DNA of 64,000 nt from Achromobacter dolens (GTDB taxonomy: Bacteria; Pseudomonadota; Gammaproteobacteria; Burkholderiales; Burkholderiaceae_B), in NCBI RefSeq assembly GCF_902859745.1, contig NZ_CADIJW010000002.1, positions 62,001-126,000 of the forward strand. The letters are read 5' to 3'. A program made the position numbers and the translations under genes. Under the pieces are notes generated by a model. The model made no database searches. It saw nothing but the letters and a program-made list of their open reading frames with translations, and had not been told where the DNA came from. Shown here in pieces: positions 1-7,839 of this stretch. The first letter of the stretch is position 1; every line of letters begins with the position of its first letter.

Positions 1-681
1 AACTTCGACTGGCGTTCGCGCACCGACTTCGACGCGCGCTGGGAAACCCGCCGCTACGATCTGTCGAAGCTGGCCTCGGTGGACCTGGCGCTGTCGTATT
101 GGGGCCGGCCGGCGATCGCGCATGCGCTGGTGTCGTTCGGGTTCACCGATGGCCAGTACGTGGTGTTCTCGGTGGAAATCCGGCGCAAGCGCAATGACAC
201 ATTCTCGGAGATCGGCGGATTCTTCCGCCAGTACGAATTGTCGGTGCTGGCCTCGGCCGAGGAAGACAGCCTGCGCGTGCGCACCAACGTGCGCGGCGAG
301 GACGGCTACCTTTACCGCGTGCGCATGCCGGCCGGCGCGCCGCGCAAACTGCTGCTGTCGTACGTGGAAACGGCCACGCGCCTGCGGCGCCAGCCGCGCT
401 TCTACAACACGCTCACGGCCAACTGCATCACCATCGTGTACCGGCTGGCCGACAAGATCGTGCCGGGCCTGCCGCTGGACTACCGCCTGCTGCTGTCCGG
501 GTACCTGCCGGAATATCTGTACCGGCTCGGGGCCCTGGCGGGCGCGGACAGCTTGCAGGCGTACCGCGACGCCGGCCGCTACACCGACCGCGCCCGCGCC
601 ACGCGGGACGCGGCGCAGTATTCGCGCAACATCCGGCGCGGCGTGCCGGGCGTCGCGCAACCGTCGTCGGTGGAACAGTAA
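1..681 (+). CDS. Lnb_N/DUF4105 periplasmic domain protein, 5' end cut by window
   Basis: The reading frame is open from the first base to a TAA at 679-681, so the start lies upstream of the window and 226 C-terminal residues are visible. An in-frame GTG at 79 is an internal codon. The visible part matches the Pfam Lnb_N (formerly DUF4105) family: an SFGF segment, a VFSVEIRRKR strand, FFRQYEL, a TNVRG strand, and a late TANC motif whose cysteine is the expected thiol of this papain-like fold. Lnb proteins of Bacteroides act on lipoprotein N-termini, but many proteobacterial members are uncharacterised, so no specific reaction is assigned. Normal members have an N-terminal membrane or signal segment, which is outside the window. 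The gene converges on the TetR gene with a 61-bp gap. Confidence 0.8.
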   Translation, partial: NFDWRSRTDFDARWETRRYDLSKLASVDLALSYWGRPAIAHALVSFGFTDGQYVVFSVEIRRKRNDTFSEIGGFFRQYELSVLASAEEDSLRVRTNVRGEDGYLYRVRMPAGAPRKLLLSYVETATRLRRQPRFYNTLTANCITIVYRLADKIVPGLPLDYRLLLSGYLPEYLYRLGALAGADSLQAYRDAGRYTDRARATRDAAQYSRNIRRGVPGVAQPSSVEQ

Positions 682-742
682 TGGCGTCCGCCTCCCCGGC
701 AGTTGTACGCAATGGCGCGAGAGACAGCCTCCCCCTTGCAGA

Positions 743-1405
743 TTACTTGGCGGCACGCCGGCGCGGCTGTCGACTGTCGCCCGCCAGGCTCTCGAGATAC
801 GCGCACAGCATGTCGGCCAGCGCGTCCGCGTAGGTCTCGATCTCGGCCTCGGTGCGCGGGCTTTCCGAGAACTGCTTGCCGACGGCGCTGAGCGTGTGGG
901 TGATGAGATCGCCGGCCAGCGCGCGGGTGGCGTCGCTGGCCTGAGGCAAGGCCTCGCCGAGAAAGGCGAGCACGACGCGGCCGCCCTCTTCCTTGGTGGC
1001 GCGCGCCTCGGGCGCATCGCGGTACAGCGGCGCGGCGTCGTTGAGGGCGACGCGCATCACGGCCTCTTCGCATTCCGAGCGCACGAAGGCATGCACCAGG
1101 TTGCGCAGCCGCCGGGGCGGCGCGTAGCGGGTGTCTTCGAGCAAACGCCGCAACAGGTCGGACGTCTGCTGCCATTCCTGCGTCTGCAGGCGGTACAGGA
1201 TGGCGGCCTTGTTGGGGAAGTATTGATAGAGCGAACCGATGCTGACGCCGGCCTTCTCGGCCACGCGGGCAGTGGTGAAGCGCGTGGCCCCCTCCTTGGC
1301 CAAAACCTGAGCCCCCGCCTGCAGGATGGCCGCGACCAGCTCGGCAGAACGGGCCTGCTGCGGCTGTTTTCTCTCGGAAAGCCGGGTGCTGCGGCGTGTG
1401 GTCAT
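743..1405 (-). CDS. TetR/AcrR-family transcriptional regulator
   Basis: This is a 220-residue protein of typical TetR length. The N-terminal three-helix DNA-binding domain is clear at about residues 20-70, with the helix-turn-helix running through RVAEKAGVSIGSLYQYFPNK, a classic TetR recognition-helix pattern. The remaining 150 residues are the helical ligand-binding and dimerisation domain, which gives no ligand clue. It is divergent from an O-methyltransferase-like gene, separated by 83 bp that hold a near-perfect palindrome covering the probable -10 of the neighbour. Autorepression and repression of the methyltransferase are therefore the likely roles. The ATG at 1405 is the first methionine before the domain. 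Confidence 0.88.
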   Translation of the reverse strand: MTTRRSTRLSERKQPQQARSAELVAAILQAGAQVLAKEGATRFTTARVAEKAGVSIGSLYQYFPNKAAILYRLQTQEWQQTSDLLRRLLEDTRYAPPRRLRNLVHAFVRSECEEAVMRVALNDAAPLYRDAPEARATKEEGGRVVLAFLGEALPQASDATRALAGDLITHTLSAVGKQFSESPRTEAEIETYADALADMLCAYLESLAGDSRQPRRRAAK

Positions 1406-1431
1406 GGCGGCGCGCGAAATGCGAATAGGGA

Positions 1432-1453
1432 AATGCGACGAATTCGTCGTATT
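1432..1453. promoter_or_regulatory. Candidate TetR operator palindrome
   Basis: The core CGACGAATTCGTCG (1436-1449) is a perfect 14-bp palindrome, and the outer AAT/ATT triplets extend it to 22 bp with one mismatched pair (G1435/T1450). It sits between divergent start codons and abuts TATTCT (1450-1455), a possible -10 for the methyltransferase gene. Size, symmetry and place fit a TetR-family operator. Confidence 0.7.
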
Positions 1454-1488
1454 CTAAACCGGAGCCCTCCGACTGGAAACCCATCACC

Positions 1489-2157
1489 ATGACCAACACC
1501 CTGACTTCCGCGCCCCTGGCCTCGCTGCTCGACCGGCTGTTCACGCAGGCCGACGCCTCCTGGGCCAATGCCGGCCCCGCCCTGGCGAACATGTCCGACG
1601 CCGAACAGTCGCGGCTGATGCGCAGCAAGACCGAATACCGCGAGTTCTACGGCCGCATGAAGGACCTGCCGCTGGCCGTGTCTCCCGAGACCGGCACGCT
1701 GCTGTACATGCTGGCGCGCAGCACACAGGCCCGTTCCATCATCGAATTCGGCACCTCGTTCGGCATCTCGACGCTGCACCTGGCGGCGGCGCTGCGCGAC
1801 AACGGCGGCGGCCGGCTGATCACTACCGAATTCGAGCCTTCCAAGGTCTCGCTGGCCAGCGGCCACCTGGCCGAAGCCGGCCTGGCCGACCTGGTGGAAC
1901 TGCGCCAGGGCGACGCGCTGCAAACGCTCGCCACCGGGCTGCCGGACCGCATCGACCTGGTCCTGCTCGATGGCGCCAAGGCGCTCTATTCGGACGTCCT
2001 GGCATTGCTGGAGGACCGCCTGCGACCCGGCGCGCTGATCGTGGCGGACAACGCCGACCATTGCCCGGAATACCTGGCGCGGGTGCGCTCGCCGGCGTCG
2101 GGCTACCTGTCGACGCCCTTCGGCGGCGACGTGGAACTGTCGATGCGGCTGGGGTAG
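1489..2157 (+). CDS. Class I SAM-dependent methyltransferase, O-methyltransferase family 3-like
   Basis: This 222-residue protein has the glycine-rich SAM-binding motif I (IIEFGTSFGISTLHLAAALR, residues about 84-103), an acidic end to strand 2 (TTEFEPSK), and DLVLLDGAK followed by LRPGALIVADN, the order seen in catechol and caffeoyl-CoA O-methyltransferases. It ends at about the standard family length. The acceptor molecule cannot be read from sequence. Divergence from a TetR gene over a shared palindrome suggests induction by a small molecule, perhaps the one it modifies. It converges on the hybrid kinase gene with a 14-bp gap. Confidence 0.82.
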   Translation: MTNTLTSAPLASLLDRLFTQADASWANAGPALANMSDAEQSRLMRSKTEYREFYGRMKDLPLAVSPETGTLLYMLARSTQARSIIEFGTSFGISTLHLAAALRDNGGGRLITTEFEPSKVSLASGHLAEAGLADLVELRQGDALQTLATGLPDRIDLVLLDGAKALYSDVLALLEDRLRPGALIVADNADHCPEYLARVRSPASGYLSTPFGGDVELSMRLG

Positions 2158-2171
2158 GACGCGGCGCCGGC

Positions 2172-4856
2172 TCACGCCACCGGCATGCGCTCGCACAGCT
2201 CGCCGATGGCCGCGAGATCGCCCAGCCGCGCCAGGCGCTGCACCTGCTGGCTGAAATCCGTAAAGGCCGGATCGCGCGCCTGCACGGCGCGCGCCCAATC
2301 CATCAGGTCCGAAATGCCGCCGATGTCCAGCAGGCGCCGCACCTGTTCCAGTTCGGCGCGCGACAGGCGCGGCATCGGCGACGGCGCCGGGGCCGGCTCG
2401 CCGGCCGTCGAAGGCATCGGCAGATGCAGCAGCCGGCCCAGCAAGTGGCGCAGCTCAACCAGATTGATGGGCTTGAGCAGGCTGGCGTCATAGCCAACGC
2501 CGTCCAGGGCCGCGGTCTCCTGCGGCGTGGCAGATACCGCCACCACCGGCAGGTCCGGCCAGCGCGCGCGGGCCGCGCGCAGCACGGCCGAGCCGTCGGC
2601 GCCTTCCATGCGGTGATCGGTCAGGATCAGGTCGGGCCGGCGCGCGTTATCGGCCTGGATGCGCGCCACCATGCCGCGGCCGTCCGCCTCGCTTTCCACC
2701 TGGAAGCCCAGGCTGGCCAGTTCCTCGACCAGGAACTCGCGGATTTCCGGCGTGTCCTCGGCCAGCCAGATGCGACGCCCGGATCCGTCGAGCTGGGGCA
2801 GCACATGCGCCGCGGCGGCGATGTAGTGATGCGACACGCCCGATTCGTCCACCTGCCTGACCGGCAGCGACACGCTGATGGTGGTGCCCTGGCCGACTTC
2901 GCTGTCGACGTGGATGCGGCCATTCATGCGCTGCACCCATTGCTGGACGATGGCCAGGCCTAGCCCGACGCCGGGCTGGCTCTCGGCCGCGCCCAGCCGC
3001 TGGAACGGTTCGAAGATGTGCTGCCGGTCCGCGGGCGCGATGCCGCACCCGGTATCGCGCACCGACAGCGTCAACCAGCCCGTGGCTTCGCCCGCGCCTG
3101 GAGCGGCATAGTCCGCCGTCAGTGTCAGCACGCCGCCGCGCGTGAACTTGGCGGCATTGTCGATGAGATTGGACAGCACCTGCCGCACTCGCTTGCCGTC
3201 CATCTCCAGCACGGCCGGCAGCGCGTCCGCCACCCGCAGCTCGAAACGGTTGTCCTGTCGCGCCGCGATCGGCGCGGATTCCTTGGCCACGGTGTCGAGC
3301 AAGGCGTGCACGTACTCGGGCGCCAGGCGCAAGGCCTGGCCGTCCGCGCCGGCGGCGTAGTCGATCAGGTCGTTCACCATGCCCAGCATGTGGTCGGCGC
3401 TGCGGCGGATGACGGCGCCGCGCGGCGCGTCGTCGCGGCCGCCGGCCTGGATCAGGTCGGCGAAGCCGATGATCGAGGTCAGCGGCGTGCGCAGGTCGTG
3501 GCTGATGCGCGCCAGGAAGTCCTGGCGCACGCGGCCGGCCTCGTCGGCCAGGATCAATGCCGCCTGCAGCGCCTGGGTGCGCTCGGTGACGGCCTGATCC
3601 AGTCGCTGGTGTTCGCGTTCGCGCGCCTGCGCCAGTTCGCGCTGGGCCGCCAGCCGTTCCTGGCGATGCTGGCGCGAACGGCCATGCAGCAGCACGGCCA
3701 GCATCAGCGACACAGACAGCAGATCCCAGGCGACTTCCGGCCCGCCGATCCAGCGGCCCGGCAGCAGGCCCTGGATATAGGCCACGCGCAGGAACAGGCA
3801 GGAACAATAGATCGCAAACGACAGCAGGAAGATGCGCGCATTGGCATGGCCGCGGCGCCAGCCGTCCGCCATGGACACCAGCCATACCAGCGCCCACAGG
3901 AAGATCAGCCCGATCAGCGCCTGCGCCGCTTCGCGGTAGTCGCCCAGCGCGGCCCAGACCGCGCCGGCCACGCCCGCGGCGATCAGCGCCAGATAGACCC
4001 GGCGCCAGATGCGCACCCGATGCAGGTCGGCGAACAGCATCGCCATCAGCCCGAACAGCGACGCCGCCAACGTCGCCAGGACGCTGGGCGCGCGCAGCAC
4101 CAGTTCGCCGCCGCCGGTCAATACATACCGATACAGCAGCCCCTGGAACGACAGGCTGTAGAGGATTTCGACGAAGATGGCGCAGGACAGCAGCAGGTAG
4201 ACCGGATCGCGCTGGGCCGCGCCCAGCACCCCGGCATACAGGCCCACCATCATGAGCGCGCCGATCAGCAGCGCCACCACCATGGTGTTGCGCTGGGTCA
4301 CGCCGACGAAGGCCGCGGGCGTGCGCAGGGTGGGCTCCATGCTGATGGCCGAACGGCTCTGCACCCGCACCAGCACCGTCATGCGCTGGCCCGGTTCGAG
4401 CCGCAGCGGCACCACGGACACCGTGGCCGGCACCTCGCGCCGCGCCAGCGGCTCGCGGTTGCCCGCCAGCAGAATGCCGGAAGGCTGCCGCTGCCCCGGC
4501 GCGAACAGATAGAAGCGCACGTCCTCCAGCCGCGGCACGCCGAACGAAAGCCAGCGCTCCTGGGCGCGGTCGGAGGTATTGCTGACCTCCAGCCTGAGCC
4601 AGAACGCCGAGGCGGAATATCCCCGGTTGAGCCAGCGGGCGGTCACCGGCTGCCAGGCGCCGTCCAGGACCTGGCTGGCATTCTGATCGCCGGCCTTGTC
4701 CTCGATGCCCCGCAGCTCGCCGACCAGCGGCAGGGTGCCGCCCACGGTGCTCAGATCGATCACGGGCTGGGCATCCTGCCCGCGCGCGGGCAGGCTCAGG
4801 CAGGACAGGGCCAGCCACAGCAACCAGGCCAGCCAGCCCAGGCGACGGTCAGGCAT
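2172..4856 (-). CDS. Hybrid sensor histidine kinase with 7TMR-DISM sensor and receiver domain
   Basis: This is an 894-residue inner-membrane kinase. In order: signal peptide (about 1-25), a periplasmic 7TMR-DISMED2-like beta domain (about 30-170), seven hydrophobic segments (about 185-390), a coiled coil, a HisKA domain with His453 in ISHDLRTPL, an HATPase with the N box (NLIDNAAKF) and G boxes (DTGCGIAP, GVGLGLAIV), and a receiver domain whose acceptor is Asp747 in LTDHRMEG. The last 80 residues are helical and are not a recognisable Hpt. DISMED2 domains are thought to bind carbohydrates. The ATG at 4856 overlaps the end of the response-regulator gene by 8 bp, so the two are translationally coupled. 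The upstream in-frame ATG at 4940 would add 28 residues before the signal peptide and is less likely. Confidence 0.9.
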   Translation of the reverse strand: MPDRRLGWLAWLLWLALSCLSLPARGQDAQPVIDLSTVGGTLPLVGELRGIEDKAGDQNASQVLDGAWQPVTARWLNRGYSASAFWLRLEVSNTSDRAQERWLSFGVPRLEDVRFYLFAPGQRQPSGILLAGNREPLARREVPATVSVVPLRLEPGQRMTVLVRVQSRSAISMEPTLRTPAAFVGVTQRNTMVVALLIGALMMVGLYAGVLGAAQRDPVYLLLSCAIFVEILYSLSFQGLLYRYVLTGGGELVLRAPSVLATLAASLFGLMAMLFADLHRVRIWRRVYLALIAAGVAGAVWAALGDYREAAQALIGLIFLWALVWLVSMADGWRRGHANARIFLLSFAIYCSCLFLRVAYIQGLLPGRWIGGPEVAWDLLSVSLMLAVLLHGRSRQHRQERLAAQRELAQAREREHQRLDQAVTERTQALQAALILADEAGRVRQDFLARISHDLRTPLTSIIGFADLIQAGGRDDAPRGAVIRRSADHMLGMVNDLIDYAAGADGQALRLAPEYVHALLDTVAKESAPIAARQDNRFELRVADALPAVLEMDGKRVRQVLSNLIDNAAKFTRGGVLTLTADYAAPGAGEATGWLTLSVRDTGCGIAPADRQHIFEPFQRLGAAESQPGVGLGLAIVQQWVQRMNGRIHVDSEVGQGTTISVSLPVRQVDESGVSHHYIAAAAHVLPQLDGSGRRIWLAEDTPEIREFLVEELASLGFQVESEADGRGMVARIQADNARRPDLILTDHRMEGADGSAVLRAARARWPDLPVVAVSATPQETAALDGVGYDASLLKPINLVELRHLLGRLLHLPMPSTAGEPAPAPSPMPRLSRAELEQVRRLLDIGGISDLMDWARAVQARDPAFTDFSQQVQRLARLGDLAAIGELCERMPVA

Positions 4857-5664
4857 GGGGATCCTGCTCCTGGCGCAAGGCGGTGGGCGCCATGCCGAAA
4901 CGCTCGCGGAAAGCGGTGGAAAAATTGCCGCGGTTGCCATACCCCACCGCCTGCGAAATGGCCTGGATGTCCAGGCCGGTCTCGCACAGCAGGCGGCGCG
5001 CCTCGCGCATGCGCTCTTCGCGCAGGAACTCGAACACGGTGGTGCCCGCGCAGCGGCGGAAAGCCTGGTTCAACCGACGGGCGTTGGTGCCCAGCGCCTG
5101 GGCCAGGGCCACCAGCTCGGGCGTGTGGTCGAGCCGTTCGCGCAGCAGCTTGCGCGCGGCGCGGAACAGCACGCCGTCGAGCGACGCGCCGGTGGCGGCG
5201 GACGACGCCCCGTCCTCGGCCGGCTTGGCGGGCGGCGTCGCGGCCAGCACGGGCGCCACCCGCAGATGTATCAGCAGGCGCAGGCGCACTTCCTCGAAAT
5301 CGAACGGCTTGGCGACGTAATCGACCGCGCCCGCCGACAGCCCCGCCACCCGCTCGGCCGGCAGGGCGGCAGCGGTCAGGAAAATGATCGGAATGGCGCG
5401 CGTGGCCTGATCGGCCTTCAGCAGCCGGCAGGCCGCCAGGCCGTCGCAGCCCGGCATGTTCACGTCCATCAGGATGATGTCCGGCTGCACCAGTTGCGCT
5501 TTGCGGTAGCCGTCGTTGCCATCCTCGGCCACGTAGACCCGGCAGTCCTGGCTGGTCAGGAAATCCACCAGCAGCATGCGGTCCTCGGGCCGGTCCTCGA
5601 CGACCAGCACGCGCAAGCCGGCAAGCTGGCCCGGGATAAGCGGATGGGAAGCGGCGTCATTCAT
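4849..5664 (-). CDS. Response regulator with receiver and AraC-type DNA-binding domain
   Basis: The 271-residue protein starts with a CheY-like receiver: the acidic pair in VLVVEDRPED, the phosphoacceptor Asp67 in ILMDVNMPG, the Thr in FLTAAA and the Lys in YVAKPFDF. A 40-residue Ala/Pro linker leads to an AraC/XylS two-HTH domain (about 165-268), with the second HTH and signature in ISQAVGYGNRGNFSTAFRERFG. Receiver-AraC fusions are transcription activators that usually bind direct repeats. The gene is the first of a two-gene operon with the hybrid kinase and is divergent from the tpsB-tpsA operon, the obvious candidate target. The ATG at 5664 is preferred over upstream ATGs (to 5793), which would add a low-complexity leader before the receiver. 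Confidence 0.9.
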   Translation of the reverse strand: MNDAASHPLIPGQLAGLRVLVVEDRPEDRMLLVDFLTSQDCRVYVAEDGNDGYRKAQLVQPDIILMDVNMPGCDGLAACRLLKADQATRAIPIIFLTAAALPAERVAGLSAGAVDYVAKPFDFEEVRLRLLIHLRVAPVLAATPPAKPAEDGASSAATGASLDGVLFRAARKLLRERLDHTPELVALAQALGTNARRLNQAFRRCAGTTVFEFLREERMREARRLLCETGLDIQAISQAVGYGNRGNFSTAFRERFGMAPTALRQEQDPHA

Positions 5665-5748
5665 GCCGCGCATTCTTTCATGCCGAGGCAGGGGCGCGTT
5701 GGTAACAAGCGACGAAACCGTGCCGGGTTTGTGAATATTTTTCCTTTT

Positions 5749-5776
5749 GGCAAACGTGCCGTGCATTCCGGCAAAC
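5749..5776. promoter_or_regulatory. Direct repeat GGCAAAC x2, 21-bp period
   Basis: GGCAAAC occurs at 5749-5755 and again at 5770-5776. The 21-bp period is two DNA turns and equals the spacing of AraC I1/I2 half-sites. The flanks also partly agree (TT two bases before, T after). It lies 85 bp upstream of the AraC-type response regulator and about 310 bp before tpsB. Binding by that regulator is inference. Confidence 0.4.
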
Positions 5777-5935
5777 CTCTCAATCGCAATCATTATTCAC
5801 ACATGATAGTGTTTGTTACATTGAGCAATCTGCCGGAAGGGTGGGTTCTTCGTCGACCCGAACCACCGCAACGCCTCGCGATGACCACATCCCGACGACA
5901 CCTGGACACCACGCCGGCACGCTCCCTCTTCTGAC

Positions 5936-5951
5936 GCATCCGCAAGGATGC
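5936..5951 (+). other. GCAA-tetraloop hairpin upstream of tpsB
   Basis: GCATCC and GGATGC (6-bp perfect stem) enclose a GCAA loop, a GNRA-type tetraloop that is very stable as RNA. No U-tract follows, so it is not a standard terminator. It would form only if transcripts begin upstream of 5936, giving tpsB a leader of at least 149 nt. Confidence 0.4.
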
Positions 5952-6084
5952 CATTGCCCGGCCAAGAATCCCGCAGTGTCGGGGAGTTGTAAAGAACTTT
6001 AGAAATTCCGTTTATTGATGTTTACGAAATATATCAAATAGCTTCGTTTAATTCTGATTGTAACGAATCATCACTTACGTATCC

Positions 6085-7815
6085 ATGCGCCGTCCAGCCC
6101 AACCCCGCCCCGCCGTCCTCCGCCAGCCCCCTTTCTCCCTACGCGCCGGCTTTGCCGCCGTGGTGCTGGCGCTCGCCGCCGGGCCGGTTGCCGCCCAGAA
6201 CGTGCAGTTGCGCCTGCCGTCAGGCGCCGAACCCGGCCGCCAGTTGCCGCAACCCGTCCTGCCGGAAAGCGCCCCCGCCGCACCGCCGGTGACGGTGCAG
6301 CAAGGCGGCGCCACGGAAGCGCCCGCCGGCGCCGACAAGCTGACCTTCACGCTGACCGACATGCGCGTGGAAGGCGTGACCCGCTACCCGGCCGATTCGC
6401 TGCGCCCGCTCTACCAGGGGCTGGTCGGCAAGACGATCACCGTCGCGGACGCCTTCAAGGTGGCCAACGAGATCGAGCTGCGCTACCGCAACGACGGCTA
6501 CGTCACCACGCGCGTGATCGTGCCGGCGCAGACCATCGATGACGGCCGCTTCCGCATCATGGTGGTCGAGGGCTACATCGCCGACGTCAAATATGACGGC
6601 GACATCGGCCCGGCGCAGGCGGCGGTCGAGAAGCTGGTGCAGCGCCTGCGCGGCGTTCGTCCCATCAACGTGGCGGAAGTCGAGCGCCAGTTGCTGCTCG
6701 CCAACGACCTGAACGGCCTGACCGTGCGCGCCTCGCTGGAAGCCTCGCCCACGGAAGTGGGCGGCTCGGTGCTGGTGGTGCGCAGCGAACGCAAGGCGGT
6801 CGACGCGCGCCTGGGCATCGACAACCGCGCCTCGCCCTACCTGGGCTGGAGCGAAATGACCGGCCAGGTCACGCTGAACTCGTTCGGCGGCCGCGCCGAC
6901 AGTCTCACCCTGACCGGCCGCGTGGGCTTCCCGGCCTACCGCAGCAAGGCCGTGGGCGCCAACTACAACATGCTGGTGTCCGACAGCGGCACGACGGTCG
7001 ACGTGGCCGCCAGCTACGCCAAGAGCGAGCCGGGGCGCGAACTGGCTCCGTTGAACGTCGCCAGCGACGTGCAGGCCTATTCGGCCACCGTCACCCATCC
7101 GCTGATCCGGTCGCGCCTGGAGAACCTGCGCGCCTTCGGCATGCTCGACGTGCGCAACGTCGCCACCGACATTGTCGAAACCCCCTTCACGCGCGACCGC
7201 CTGCGCGTGCTGCGCGCCGGCCTGAGCTATGACCGCACCGACAGTTGGAATGGCATCACCGCCGTGCGCGGCACCGTGCACCAGGGCCTGGACGCGATGG
7301 GCGCCTCCAAGGAAGGCAACGAGCTGGCCTCGCGCGCCAAGGGCCGCCCGGACTTCCTCAAGCTCACCGCCGAACTGACCCGCCTGCAGCAGTTGTCCGA
7401 CCGCTTCAGCCTGGTGGCCACCTTCGCCGGCCAGTACAGCGCCAGCCCGCTGCTGGCCAGCGAGGAATTCGCCCTGGGCGGCCCCAACTTCGGCCGCGGC
7501 TACGACGACGGCGAAATGTCGGCCGACTCGGGCGTGGCCGCGTCGCTGGAACTGCGCTATGCCATCTCCACCGACCGCTTCCTGCCCAGCGGCGCGCACG
7601 TCTACACGTTCGTGGACGGCGGCCACATCTGGTCGCGCAGCGAAAGCGCGCCGCTCACGCGCGCCAAGCTGTCCTCCTACGGCGCCGGCATGCGCGCCAA
7701 CCTGACCAAAAATCTGTACGCCACGATCGAAGTGGCCAAGCCCATGAGTTCCGACGTCCTGACCCAGGGCAACAAAGATCCCCGCGTGTTCTTCAGCCTC
7801 TCGGCCCAGTACTAA
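6085..7815 (+). CDS. TpsB outer-membrane transporter, FhaC/ShlB family
   Basis: The 576-residue protein is the probable export pore for the adjacent giant TpsA. It has a signal peptide (about 1-37, ending VAAQ), a Pro/Ala-rich stretch that corresponds to the helix plug and linker region of FhaC (about 40-85), two POTRA repeats (about 85-240, beginning FTLTDMRVEGVTRYP), and a 16-strand ShlB-type barrel to the end. The conserved L6 tip motif is present as Arg471-Gly-Tyr473 within GGPNFGRGYDDGE. The chain ends in an aromatic residue (FFSLSAQY), as expected for BAM-assembled barrels. It is the first gene of the secretion operon, 24 bp before tpsA. The region before the ATG at 6085 lacks a clear ribosome-binding site. 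Confidence 0.95.
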   Translation: MRRPAQPRPAVLRQPPFSLRAGFAAVVLALAAGPVAAQNVQLRLPSGAEPGRQLPQPVLPESAPAAPPVTVQQGGATEAPAGADKLTFTLTDMRVEGVTRYPADSLRPLYQGLVGKTITVADAFKVANEIELRYRNDGYVTTRVIVPAQTIDDGRFRIMVVEGYIADVKYDGDIGPAQAAVEKLVQRLRGVRPINVAEVERQLLLANDLNGLTVRASLEASPTEVGGSVLVVRSERKAVDARLGIDNRASPYLGWSEMTGQVTLNSFGGRADSLTLTGRVGFPAYRSKAVGANYNMLVSDSGTTVDVAASYAKSEPGRELAPLNVASDVQAYSATVTHPLIRSRLENLRAFGMLDVRNVATDIVETPFTRDRLRVLRAGLSYDRTDSWNGITAVRGTVHQGLDAMGASKEGNELASRAKGRPDFLKLTAELTRLQQLSDRFSLVATFAGQYSASPLLASEEFALGGPNFGRGYDDGEMSADSGVAASLELRYAISTDRFLPSGAHVYTFVDGGHIWSRSESAPLTRAKLSSYGAGMRANLTKNLYATIEVAKPMSSDVLTQGNKDPRVFFSLSAQY

Positions 7816-7839
7816 TCCGCGACAGAAAAGCGACCGACC

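Larger units (their letters stand above)
5665..6084. promoter_or_regulatory. 420-bp AT-rich divergent control region of regulator and TPS operons
   Basis: No gene is supported here. The spacer is clearly richer in A/T than its surroundings, most of all 5733-5820 and 5985-6080, which is typical of regulated or H-NS/MvaT-type silenced promoters. It holds two GGCAAAC direct repeats and a GCAA-tetraloop hairpin (both listed separately). I see no convincing sigma-70 -35/-10 pair for tpsB; TTGTAA (5987-5992) followed 18 bp later by TTTATT (6011-6016) is the best weak candidate. There is no strong ribosome-binding site before the tpsB ATG. Confidence 0.6.

Noticed and set aside
4252-5934. Plus-strand frames crossing the kinase/regulator genes and reaching into the spacer
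   Set aside because: Their products have no family resemblance; the minus-strand receiver, kinase and AraC domains are unambiguous here.
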